The position numbers and the translations under genes were made by a program. DNA of 17,565 bases from JADFOB01 sp046753625 (GTDB taxonomy: Bacteria > Planctomycetota > Phycisphaerae > UBA1845), in NCBI GenBank assembly GCA_046753625.1, contig JBHHUB010000078.1, positions 1 through 17,565 on the forward strand. The letters run 5' to 3'. Below, piece after piece: positions 1 through 7,218 of this stretch (positions within the stretch are counted from its first letter, which is position 1; each line of letters begins with the position of its first letter). The notes under the pieces were generated by a model. That model was not told the DNA's origin, ran no database searches, and saw only the letters and a list, made by a program, of their open reading frames with translations.

Positions 1-1116
1 CAAGAACCGCGCGTAGACGAAGTCGATTCTCACGATGACCAAAACGTAATAGGAAAGGCAGGGCAACAGCGTTAGGACGGCCATCTTCCGGTGCTGCCAA
101 CAGGCTCCCACCGTAGCGATCGCGGTCAGCATAAGCCATGGCCAGCCTACGGCGGCCGCGCCGTACCGAACGGTCGCGGCGGTAAGGTCGAACAGATCGT
201 CATACCGCAATTGCTGCCCGCAGATGGAATTCGGAGAGGCGTCCAACCAGTAGCGCATGCGATCGAGGTAGGGTTGCGGGTCGGTCAGGGCACCGTTGAG
301 GAAGAGATAGGGGAGGGCGAACGCCACGAGCCCCAGCACCCACCGTGGTTGCAGGCACGCGCCACGAACGGCGGTCGAGAGGGGGCGGTCTTGGCGCAGT
401 CGGGCGGTCTCCAGGATGAGCAGGGTCAACGCCATGCCCGGGTAGATGCCGGCCATGGCGTCCTTCGTGCTGATGGCCAGCGAGCCGAAAAAACCCAGCA
501 GCAGGGCATGGCGTGCGTCGGGCTCGTTGATGCATTTGATGTAGAAGAAGACGCTCCAGCTTATCCAGCAGGCCGCCGGTACGTCCACATTGCCCAGGCG
601 GGCGAAGTAGGCGAAGGCCGCGCCGAGCATGAGCGCCAGCGCGGCCGCCAGCGCGGCGAGGTCGTCGCCGGTCAGCGCGAGCGTCGCAAAAAACACGCCC
701 ATCGCAGCAGCTATGGCCATGACGATCGAAACGCCGCGGGCGATGAGCATCAGCGTGCCCATCTTGGGTGCGTCCAATGTCGGCAGGTCGCGCTTGCTGT
801 TGTGATCCGTTGCGTCTTGGGATGCCCATGCTGCCAGCGCCGGCCGGTAGGTCGCGTAGAGCAGGTAGTAGTGCAACGGCGGGTAGCGTCCTTTCCAGCC
901 CTCTGCAGCGTGCCGAACCGGACCGATGGTTCTCAGAGCGGAGATGGAATCCTGGCTCCAGGACACCAGCGACGGAATCCCCCAGTTGATGCCCGGCAGG
1001 TAGAGCAGGACCGCAGCAAGCGGTAGGACGACCCGATACCAGCGCCGCACCGTTGTGCGCGACCGATCGGGTTCCGCCGGGGTTTCGTGGGGTTGGCTGA
1101 TTGGTTTGCCGATCAT
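1..1116 (-). CDS. GT-C (ArnT/PMT-like) membrane glycosyltransferase, C-terminus cut by window edge
   Basis: The first 372 residues of a multi-pass membrane protein read off the left edge without a stop. After a short polar N-terminus there is a hydrophobic segment (about 28-41), then an extracytoplasmic-loop-like stretch with 'NWGIPSLVSWSQDS' (44-57) and 'YPPLHYYLLY' (78-87). Further hydrophobic segments lie near 121-148, 152-170, 203-215, 226-236, 259-274, 319-337 and 347-363. 'ARLGNVDVPA' (172-181) and 'STKDAM' (216-221) fit the pattern of GT39/PMT_2-type enzymes, which move sugars from polyprenyl-phosphate donors onto lipids or proteins outside the cytoplasmic membrane. The substrate cannot be predicted. 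The ATG lies 6 nt after the stop codon of the upstream dipeptidase gene, so the two are probably co-transcribed. The family call is by eye from topology and loop motifs; other GT-C families are possible. Confidence 0.7.
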   Translation of the reverse strand, partial: MIGKPISQPHETPAEPDRSRTTVRRWYRVVLPLAAVLLYLPGINWGIPSLVSWSQDSISALRTIGPVRHAAEGWKGRYPPLHYYLLYATYRPALAAWASQDATDHNSKRDLPTLDAPKMGTLMLIARGVSIVMAIAAAMGVFFATLALTGDDLAALAAALALMLGAAFAYFARLGNVDVPAACWISWSVFFYIKCINEPDARHALLLGFFGSLAISTKDAMAGIYPGMALTLLILETARLRQDRPLSTAVRGACLQPRWVLGLVAFALPYLFLNGALTDPQPYLDRMRYWLDASPNSICGQQLRYDDLFDLTAATVRYGAAAVGWPWLMLTAIATVGACWQHRKMAVLTLLPCLSYYVLVIVRIDFVYARFL

Positions 1117-1122
1117 CGTTGG

Positions 1123-2220
1123 TCAGTCTTCGGCCAGTTGCTGGCAGGTCCGCATGACGCGTAGGGCGTTCAGTCCGAGAATGTGGACCAAGTCGCTTTC
1201 GTGGTGCCCCCGCTGCATGAGCGCGGCGGTGAGGCGCGGGAGCTTCGAACAATCGTCAAGGCCGTCCGGAAGGTGGGGGATGCCGTCGAAATCACTTCCG
1301 ATGCCCACGTGCTCGGGGCCGACAAGCTCAATGGCGTGATCAAAATGATCGGCCAGGATGCTGAGCGGTGTCTTGTGGTCGGTCGGCGGGCTGGGGGTGA
1401 GATCGGCGCATTGCATGTTTCGGTGCAATTTTTTGGGATCGAGTTTTGGATAGTTCGGGTCGATGAACCCGGCCGCGAAGTTGATTTGGACCACGCCTCC
1501 CCGGCGGGCGATTTCCTGAATCAGTTCGTCGGGCAGGTTGCGGGGATGCGGCGACACGGCTCGGCAGGAGGAGTGGGACGCCATGACCGGTGCGCTGCTC
1601 GTGTCGAGCACATCGGAGACACAGGCGTCGCTGGCATGCGAGACGTCGACCATCATGCCCATGCGATTCATTTCCCGGACGACGTCCCGGCCGAACGCCG
1701 TGAGTCCACCGTGGTGGGGCGGAAGCGGAGTGTGGATGCCAGCGGAGTCGGCCCAGGAGGTGTGGAAGCCGTGGGTCAGCGTCATATAGGTCACGCCTTG
1801 TTTTCGAAAGGATCGCAGCAGCTCGATCGAATCCTCGATCAGATAGCCGCCCTCCATGGCGGGCACGACGGCGAATCGGTCCCGTTTGTGGGCGTGGAGG
1901 ATTTCGTCGGGCGTGGATGCGAGGGTCACGGCGTCCGCATGCGTTCGGGTCAGGGCGATCAGTCGGTCCATTTGGGCTTGGGCCGCCTTGGCGCCCTGAC
2001 CCGGTTCGACGGGGCCGGATGCCCAAATGGCGAAGAAGGCGCCGCTGAGGCCGCCTTCTCGGGCGCGGGGTAGATCGATGTGGCCGGTCTCGTGGCGGGC
2101 GGCGAAATCCCAGTTGGGGTCGGCAAGTCGCTGGGTGGTGTCGCAATGCGTGTCGATTACCAGAGTTTTTTTGTGCAGCGTTTGGGCGCGCTGGAGCCAA
2201 TCGTCGGTTGTCCTGTCCAT
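1123..2220 (-). CDS. Membrane dipeptidase (peptidase M19, renal dipeptidase family)
   Basis: This 365-residue protein is close to the usual length of M19 zinc dipeptidases, which cleave dipeptides (including D-amino-acid types) and sometimes beta-lactams. The full set of metal ligands known from human renal dipeptidase can be matched: H25 and D27 in 'DTHCD', the bridging E123 in 'PAMEGG', H195 in 'VDVSH', H216 in 'ASHSSCRAV' and D310 in 'IGSDFDG'. R220 probably corresponds to the conserved substrate-contacting arginine. There is no signal peptide or lipobox at the chosen ATG, so it is probably cytoplasmic despite the family name. It is the first gene of a minus-strand pair with the GT-C membrane protein. 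No clear Shine-Dalgarno precedes the ATG. A role in recycling cell-wall or nutrient dipeptides is inferred from family knowledge only. Confidence 0.93.
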   Translation of the reverse strand: MDRTTDDWLQRAQTLHKKTLVIDTHCDTTQRLADPNWDFAARHETGHIDLPRAREGGLSGAFFAIWASGPVEPGQGAKAAQAQMDRLIALTRTHADAVTLASTPDEILHAHKRDRFAVVPAMEGGYLIEDSIELLRSFRKQGVTYMTLTHGFHTSWADSAGIHTPLPPHHGGLTAFGRDVVREMNRMGMMVDVSHASDACVSDVLDTSSAPVMASHSSCRAVSPHPRNLPDELIQEIARRGGVVQINFAAGFIDPNYPKLDPKKLHRNMQCADLTPSPPTDHKTPLSILADHFDHAIELVGPEHVGIGSDFDGIPHLPDGLDDCSKLPRLTAALMQRGHHESDLVHILGLNALRVMRTCQQLAED

Positions 2221-2304
2221 GTTTTGATTCTATCGCAGGCGGCTCGGAATGCACGGGTGCGTCGTCGTCGGGCGCATCGCGGCTGATAGCGTTGGGAGCT
2301 CGCA

Positions 2305-2553
2305 TTGGTGCGTGTTTCGGTCCGCACCGGGATGGGCGCCGCAGTGTTGCGTTCGGCGCTGGTAGCGCTGGTACGCCGCGCGGCGGACGCGGCGGGGTTG
2401 GTCGCGCGAAGCGCGTATCAGCATTGGCTTGCGATCCTTGTTCTTGTCGGGTTGCCTGCGGCGCCATCCGTCCCTCGGATTCGTGCGCAGAATCCGCCGC
2501 ATTGGCCGGTGGGCAGAGCGTCATCGGCTCAGGAGATGCCGACCGATAATTAG
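2305..2553 (+). CDS. Doubtful small ORF with one possible membrane segment
   Basis: An 82-codon frame opens with TTG at 2305; an internal ATG at 2332 would give 73 residues. It contains one moderately hydrophobic stretch, 'HWLAILVLVGLPAAP', which could span a membrane, and an Arg/Ala-rich N-terminal half. I recognise no family. Neither start is preceded by a clear Shine-Dalgarno sequence, and the GC-rich DNA keeps several overlapping frames open here, so chance is a serious alternative. It is listed only because it is the least implausible coding candidate in a 480-bp gap. Confidence 0.15.
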   Translation: MVRVSVRTGMGAAVLRSALVALVRRAADAAGLVARSAYQHWLAILVLVGLPAAPSVPRIRAQNPPHWPVGRASSAQEMPTDN

Positions 2554-2687
2554 CGAATGCCGCGGAGCGAACTGCTCGATAGGACATGGCGAGGAACTGG
2601 ATTGACTGACGTGCGGACGTGCTTGACCCCCTGCGGGAATTCGCAAGAGGAAGCAACAAAACGGGCACTGACGCCATGTACCCTAAC

Positions 2688-2692
2688 AGGAG
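2688..2692 (+). promoter_or_regulatory. Ribosome binding site fixing the start of the OmpA/CpaD-like lipoprotein
   Basis: AGGAG lies 8 nt before the ATG at 2701. It selects this start over an upstream in-frame ATG at 2557, which would bury the lipoprotein signal peptide inside a 48-residue N-terminal extension. Confidence 0.75.
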
Positions 2693-2700
2693 CTTTTCGA

Positions 2701-3225
2701 ATGACGTCCCGAATTGAACTGCTTGGTGTCGGAATGTTGACGCTGCTGGCGGCTTCGTGCAACGGCCCCGCCACGCCGCATCAGATTCAAAACGCGCACA
2801 TGGACCAAGGCAAAGAGTTGTACGGCGCGGAACTGGTCACGATGGCGGACAACGCGATGGTTCAGGACATGACGTTGTCCGATTTTCATTTTGTGGCCCA
2901 TACGTCGGAGTTGAGCGGAACGGGCGCAGCCCGGCTCGACCGCATGGCCGGGTATTTGAACACGTACGGCGGCACGGTTCGCTACGCCACGCATCTGGCC
3001 GACGGCGACCTGGTCGCGGCGCGCATGAAGCACGTGGGCGATTACCTCGAGCTGTCCGGATGTGATATGGATCGGATCAAGATCAAACAGATGATCTCCG
3101 GTGGTCGAACGACGCCCGCCGAGGAAGCGATCCTGGCCGATCAGCGCGGCACCGCCGAAGCGGAGTCGTCGACCCAATCTGATGGGGGTGCTCAAGAAAG
3201 CATGCTGCCGCAGGGACAGAACTAG
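2701..3225 (+). CDS. Small lipoprotein with an OmpA/CpaD-like C-terminal region
   Basis: From the ATG at 2701 the product is 174 residues. It starts with a type II signal peptide: a short N-region with R4, the hydrophobic stretch 'LLGVGMLTLLAAS', and lipobox LAAS with Cys20 as lipidation site. The mature part contains 'LSGTGAARLDRMAGYL' followed by 'DLVAARMKHVGDYLELSG' and 'DMDRIKI'. This follows the OmpA-C/CpaD pattern, in which an early helix precedes an 'xxxRAxxVxxYLxxxG' helix and a short strand. The usual peptidoglycan-binding Asp/Arg pair is not clearly preserved, so binding is uncertain. The tail is Gly/Gln/Ser-rich. A 20-nt gap separates it from the TPR lipoprotein, so the two form an operon. 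By analogy with Tad systems (CpaD-like plus TadD-like lipoproteins) it may be an envelope assembly factor, but this is inference. Confidence 0.8.
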   Translation: MTSRIELLGVGMLTLLAASCNGPATPHQIQNAHMDQGKELYGAELVTMADNAMVQDMTLSDFHFVAHTSELSGTGAARLDRMAGYLNTYGGTVRYATHLADGDLVAARMKHVGDYLELSGCDMDRIKIKQMISGGRTTPAEEAILADQRGTAEAESSTQSDGGAQESMLPQGQN

Positions 3226-3245
3226 CAGAGTTGGAGTAGGATTCC

Positions 3246-5483
3246 ATGATTGTTGGTAAAGTAAGTGTCGTTTGTCTGGCGGTGGGTACGGTCCTGGCCG
3301 CGGGTTGTGTTCATTCCGATCCGAATGCGCGATCACGAATGGATAAGCCGAGATGGAAGTCCGGCATTGAGCCCATGGCCGACGGCAGGCTAAACGCCAC
3401 GCTTCCCGCCGAGCCCGCGATTCTGCCTCAGACTCATTTCGCGGCCGGCCGGTTGCTCGAGAAAAAAGGCTTGATCCCGGACGCGATCGTTCAGTATCGC
3501 AAGGCGATCGCGGTCAATCACGAGTACGTCGAGGCGTACCACGCGCTGGCCGTTTTGCTTTCGCGCGTCGGCGATCGCCAAGGTGCGGTGAAGACGATGG
3601 CGCAGGCCGTAAAGATCAGACCCGATGATCCGGTGCTTCAAAACAACTATGGGTATCTGCTCATGCACGTCGAGGCATGGGCAAAGGCGATCGAGCAATT
3701 CAACGCCGCCATCGAGGCACGTCCTTTCTTCGCGCGGGCCCATGTCAACCTGGGCCTTTGCCTTTCCAAGCTTGGACGATTCCAGGAGGCCTTTGTCAGC
3801 TTTCGGGCGGTTCTTCCGGAGGCGGACGCCCATTACAACATGGGGCTGATGTACCGCGGACAAAGGCGGTATGCCGAGGCGACTCGATCGTTCCAGCGGG
3901 TGCTGGAAATCAACCCGTCGTTTGGGGCGGCATCGCGTCAATTGACGGAGATTGCGCCATTGATGCAGCAGCCTGCCACGGCATGGATGGGGCCGCCGGA
4001 GGAGATCGACGCGGGCGAGATGCCGGCCGCACCGATCGTGACGGTCGCGCAGGGCGACGCCGATCCGGTCCTGGCGGAACCGGTGACGCAGGATGGGTTT
4101 GAGGGGATGACTTCGTCGGCGGATTTCTGGGCGTTTCAGGCGGACTTTGATTATGACCAGCCCGCGTGCGAATCCATGTTCCTGCAAGAGGCCATGCAGG
4201 CGGTGGCTTCGGTGAGCCCGACTTCTGCGTCGGGCGGCCGACAACGTCCTGGGATCGAAGGGGACATGTCGGACGGGCCGACGTGTCCGGCCGATTTTGA
4301 ACGGGTACCGGTTTCGGTGGATGAGGACATCCTGCGCTGCGAGCAGTTGTATCTCCAAGAGGCGAGCGAGGCCGTGGCGACGGCCTCGCCGCGGTCGATC
4401 CGGGCTACCAAGTCGATGACCGTCGACCCCCAAGCGGTCGAACGGGTGCAGCCGGTTGATTGGGGCGCGGCGCTTTCCGAGTTGTGGGAGGAACTTCCAC
4501 CGGATCCCGATGGCCCGCGCGATGTCGAATCGATCGCTTTTCCTCGTGAGCGGATGGCGTTCTATCCGGGGATGGGCTTCTTCATCGACGCGCCGGTGGA
4601 CGATTACTTCGCAGGCGAATCCGAAGAGGGGCTGATGTCCTATGCGGATCCATTCGCAAGTCGCCCGGCTGCGCAGTGCCCATCCTATGGTGATCCATTG
4701 ATCGTGGACGAACACGAGTCGGCGCCGGCGCGTGGCAGCCGGCCTGAGAAGCAGACGCCGATGGAAACGCTTTTGGAGATCGAATCTCGCATCGCGCTGG
4801 AGCGCAGCGAACAGGCGTGCCTCGAGCAGGAGCTAGGCATCTTTTCCTCGGGGCTATGGATCGATACGAGCGTGGCTTCGTCCGCCGTGGCGGACATTCC
4901 GGAGATTAAGGTGCGCTGGACGACCGCCGAGCCGGTGCGCCGCACGGAGTCCAAGGCTTCGTTGGCGTCGGACACGATGGGAACCGGCGATCGAGATCGG
5001 CCCCGCACCGGACGTACGGGATCTGCGACGCTGGGGATGTCGATTGTCGCGCCGGCCGATGCCGATCGGTCCGGCGGCGACACGGTGTTTGAGGGGTTTG
5101 ACCCCGACGACATCCTCGAAGACGGTTTGTGTCCGGAGGATTCGGAAGGCGTGCGGGATCCGCATGGGGCGTCCGCCGGCTCGCTGGAATACATTCTTGA
5201 AATCATGCGCATGGCGGCGACGGAAAAGTGGTGCTTGGATGCCGCGGGGCTGCAGCAAATGGCGGAGCCGGAGGTCATCGATGCATCGCCGGCGGATTGG
5301 GACGACGGGGGTATCGCCGAGCGAGACGTCCTGCCGTATGAGCGGGCGACGCTCGGCAGTCGGGTCGTGCCACCTGATACGCCCCGGTCGGATCGCATTC
5401 GGCGACGCGCCCGGCCTACGCCGCGGCGATACCGCCTGGGAAAAAGCACGACGAAGGGCATGATCGAGCCGGTACGCAATTGA
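3246..5483 (+). CDS. TPR lipoprotein (TadD-like N-terminus) with long acidic C-terminal tail
   Basis: This 745-residue protein has a lipoprotein signal peptide ending in LAAG-Cys21. About five TPR units follow (roughly 62-95, 96-129, 130-163, 164-193 and 194-228), with clear 'NYGYLLMHVEAWAKAIEQFNAAIEARP'-type helices broken here only for description. Residues from about 240 to the end, some 500, have no recognisable domain and are rich in acidic residues, Pro, Ala and Ser. This tail includes an internal imperfect repeat: 'CESMFLQEAMQAVASVSP' starting at C308 and 'CEQLYLQEASEAVATASP' starting at C365. The extreme C-terminus turns basic (Arg-rich). GGAG at 3233-3236 lies upstream of the ATG. 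Short TPR lipoproteins of this design (TadD, PilF/PilW) help assemble outer-membrane secretin complexes. The long tail is unlike those, so the function is open. Confidence 0.88.
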   Translation: MIVGKVSVVCLAVGTVLAAGCVHSDPNARSRMDKPRWKSGIEPMADGRLNATLPAEPAILPQTHFAAGRLLEKKGLIPDAIVQYRKAIAVNHEYVEAYHALAVLLSRVGDRQGAVKTMAQAVKIRPDDPVLQNNYGYLLMHVEAWAKAIEQFNAAIEARPFFARAHVNLGLCLSKLGRFQEAFVSFRAVLPEADAHYNMGLMYRGQRRYAEATRSFQRVLEINPSFGAASRQLTEIAPLMQQPATAWMGPPEEIDAGEMPAAPIVTVAQGDADPVLAEPVTQDGFEGMTSSADFWAFQADFDYDQPACESMFLQEAMQAVASVSPTSASGGRQRPGIEGDMSDGPTCPADFERVPVSVDEDILRCEQLYLQEASEAVATASPRSIRATKSMTVDPQAVERVQPVDWGAALSELWEELPPDPDGPRDVESIAFPRERMAFYPGMGFFIDAPVDDYFAGESEEGLMSYADPFASRPAAQCPSYGDPLIVDEHESAPARGSRPEKQTPMETLLEIESRIALERSEQACLEQELGIFSSGLWIDTSVASSAVADIPEIKVRWTTAEPVRRTESKASLASDTMGTGDRDRPRTGRTGSATLGMSIVAPADADRSGGDTVFEGFDPDDILEDGLCPEDSEGVRDPHGASAGSLEYILEIMRMAATEKWCLDAAGLQQMAEPEVIDASPADWDDGGIAERDVLPYERATLGSRVVPPDTPRSDRIRRRARPTPRRYRLGKSTTKGMIEPVRN

Positions 5484-5512
5484 TCCGGCCGCAATGAATC
5501 GTTGGTGTTGCG

Positions 5513-6286
5513 TTACGCGTGCGACGGCGGCGGGTCGGTCCACAGATTCAGCGCGATAACGACGTTGGTTAGCGTCGCGCCGATGGCATCATGGATGATG
5601 ATGTCGGCCAGGTCGTCCAGCGGTGTAGCCGTTTTGTTGATGATGGCCAGCGCCGCGCCGTGCTCCTTGGCGTAGCGCGGGAAGGAAGCCGCCGGCTCGA
5701 CGACCAGCGACGATCCGATGGCCAGGAACAGGTCCGAGTGAATCGAATAGGCCATGGCTTGCTGCATTTCCCGCTGAGGCATGGCCTGACCGAATGAAAT
5801 CGTTTTGGATTTGAGCGGGCCGGAACACACGTCGCATTCGGGCGCGTCGTCGCCTTTCTCGATGCGCCGGAGGATCTCCGCGGGCGGCCATTGTTTGCCG
5901 CATTGCCGGCATGCGACGATGCGGTTGGTGCCGTGGAGTTCGATCACGGGATCGCTTCCGGCGTCCGTGTGCAGGCCGTCGATATTCTGCGTGATGATCG
6001 CCGCGAGGTTGCCGTTGCGTTGCAGCTCAGCCAATGCCCAATGCCCGGCGTTGGGTTTGGCCTGGAGCGTATCCCGGTAAATCACTTTACGCATCTTCCA
6101 GTAGCGCACGCGCTCCGATCGTTGGGTCAGGAAGTCTTCGTACATCACGGGCGCTTCGCGCGACCAGATGCCGTTGGGGCTGCGGAAGTCGGGGATGCCG
6201 CTTTCCGTGCTGATGCCGGCGCCGGTAAACGCGACGCCGCGCCGCGCGGTGCGCAGCAACTCAACCAGACGATCAACAGGCTTCAT
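5513..6286 (-). CDS. cobB: Sirtuin (Sir2-family NAD-dependent protein deacylase)
   Basis: The 257-residue length is normal for a bacterial sirtuin, a cytoplasmic enzyme that removes acyl groups from lysines using NAD+. The core motifs are intact: 'GAGIS' (22-26), 'GIPDFRS' (30-36), 'TQNIDGLH' (99-106), catalytic His118 in 'IELHGT', zinc cysteines C126/C129 and C151/C154, and 'GSSL' (191-194). The usual 'FGE' after the zinc module reads 'FGQ' here. The Tyr-x-x-Arg pair that marks desuccinylase-type (class III) sirtuins seems to align with W63-x-x-R66, so acyl preference cannot be called. It is the last gene of a four-gene minus-strand operon, 42 nt after the 82-residue Cys protein. Its 3' end converges on the TPR lipoprotein gene with a 29-bp gap. 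The symbol is the generic bacterial sirtuin name. Confidence 0.93.
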   Translation of the reverse strand: MKPVDRLVELLRTARRGVAFTGAGISTESGIPDFRSPNGIWSREAPVMYEDFLTQRSERVRYWKMRKVIYRDTLQAKPNAGHWALAELQRNGNLAAIITQNIDGLHTDAGSDPVIELHGTNRIVACRQCGKQWPPAEILRRIEKGDDAPECDVCSGPLKSKTISFGQAMPQREMQQAMAYSIHSDLFLAIGSSLVVEPAASFPRYAKEHGAALAIINKTATPLDDLADIIIHDAIGATLTNVVIALNLWTDPPPSHA

Positions 6287-6328
6287 GACGGTGATGATAC
6301 CACAATGCGCGTGGGAGGATGTCTGGGG

Positions 6329-6577
6329 TCAGTCGGCGCGAAAAAACCGGGCATCGGTTCCGCCCTCACCGACGCGCAGGCAGACTTGTCTCAGGCATCG
6401 AGGGCAGTGGCCTTGGTAGGCGGTGGCTTCCTTGTTGCGGTAGATGCGCGTGTAGACGTCGCAGCATTCGAAATGGATGCCGACCCATGGCCGGCCGGTC
6501 AAACCCGCCGGATGGGCGGGTCGGGGCTCAGAATCCGCCAAGCCCTCGATATCAAGATGGTAGGGGGGTTCGCTCAT
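6329..6577 (-). CDS. Small cysteine-rich (CxxC) hypothetical protein, planctomycete-type
   Basis: From the ATG at 6577 the product is 82 residues. Cysteines are C38-C39 in 'FECCDVYTRIYRN', C58 and C61 in 'GHCPRC', and C66; the first and second pairs could bind a single zinc. The end 'GEGGTDARFFRA' and the middle 'GRPWVGIHFECC' resemble a short hypothetical protein I associate with Planctomycetota; this is memory of a pattern, not a database match. An earlier in-frame start would add 28 Arg/Ser-rich residues that overlap the end of the cyclodeaminase gene, so the ATG at 6577 is preferred. No good Shine-Dalgarno is visible. It sits between the cyclodeaminase (26 nt upstream) and sirtuin (42 nt downstream) genes. 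Function unknown; a zinc ribbon is the best structural guess. Confidence 0.8.
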   Translation of the reverse strand: MSEPPYHLDIEGLADSEPRPAHPAGLTGRPWVGIHFECCDVYTRIYRNKEATAYQGHCPRCLRQVCLRVGEGGTDARFFRAD

Positions 6578-6603
6578 GAGAAGTGGTATCGACCGGGGGC
6601 GGT

Positions 6604-7218
6604 TTAGGGCTGAAGCGCGGCATCCACAAAACCCGTGATGGCGTCGCGGCGCGCGACGCAACGATCCAGAACCGCCGTTAACTCCTGCCTCAGTTTTGTG
6701 GATCGGGCGGCATCGGTCAGCTCCGGCAGATTGACCCTAACGCTGTACGCGGCGGCTCGGGCTGCGGCTTCAGCCAATACCGCGCTGACCCCCAAGTCGC
6801 TCAGCAGAAACCGGCTCGCAAGCGGTTTGAAGTCGTCGAGCGTATCCACCGCTTGCGAGGTTGCGTTAACGATCTTCATGGGTACGGCGATGGCCGCCAG
6901 CACCGCGTCTTGGTAGTCGGCCGAGGATTTTCCCAATTCCTTCGCGACCACCGTCATGGTGCGGTAGGTTTCAGCATCGAGAGAAATCAGGCTGCGGAGC
7001 AATTCGTCAACTTGGCGCAGGGTGTCCAATACTTTTTGCATGAGCGCTCGGTGTGCGTCCGATGTCTTGGCGTTGGCCGAATAGGCGACCACCATGCGGC
7101 CCATGGCGCAGGCTAAAGCTCCGGCCGATGCCGCCACCGCGCCGCCGCCGGGCGTCGGCGTGCGTGCCGCAATCGAGTTCAGCAAGTCCTCAAAGCGTTG
7201 CTGGGTCAGCTCTTCCAT
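6604..7218 (-). CDS. Cyclodeaminase/cyclohydrolase family protein (FTCD_C / FchA-like)
   Basis: This 204-residue all-helical protein matches the formiminotetrahydrofolate cyclodeaminase family in length and sequence. The N-terminal signature 'PTPGGGAVAASAGALACAMG' occupies residues 21-40, and 'LISLDAETYRTM' follows at about 77-88. The family converts 5-formimino-THF to 5,10-methenyl-THF plus ammonia, or acts as a methenyl-THF cyclohydrolase. No partner formiminotransferase domain (FTCD_N) or histidine-degradation gene is in the window, so the stand-alone (FchA-like) version is meant and the exact reaction is not settled. The start codon lies inside the 3' end of the upstream DUF2064 gene (13-nt overlap), which supports translational coupling. 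The small Cys protein gene follows after 26 nt. Confidence 0.9.
   Translation of the reverse strand: MEELTQQRFEDLLNSIAARTPTPGGGAVAASAGALACAMGRMVVAYSANAKTSDAHRALMQKVLDTLRQVDELLRSLISLDAETYRTMTVVAKELGKSSADYQDAVLAAIAVPMKIVNATSQAVDTLDDFKPLASRFLLSDLGVSAVLAEAAARAAAYSVRVNLPELTDAARSTKLRQELTAVLDRCVARRDAITGFVDAALQP

Larger units (their letters stand above)
2221..2700. other. Divergent intergenic region (dipeptidase / lipoprotein operon)
   Basis: This 480-bp stretch separates the minus-strand dipeptidase from the plus-strand lipoprotein pair, so it should contain both promoters. I could not find a convincing -35/-10 pair: TTGACC at 2622-2627 has no TATAAT-like partner at 16-18 bp. No tRNA, long inverted repeat or terminator was seen. 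The only candidate gene is the doubtful small plus-strand ORF at 2305-2553, listed separately. Confidence 0.5.

Noticed and set aside
1340..2677. 445-codon minus-strand frame extending across the divergent region
   Set aside because: It overlaps the dipeptidase in another frame. The product is a low-complexity Arg/Pro-rich translation typical of a shadow frame.
3390..4715. 441-codon open frame on the minus strand
   Set aside because: It is antisense to the TPR lipoprotein gene, which has a lipobox, TPRs and a binding site. The product is Arg/His-rich with no domain.
5484..5512. Bidirectional terminator between the convergent TPR lipoprotein and sirtuin genes
   Set aside because: The 29-bp gap has no stem of useful length and no T-run on either strand.
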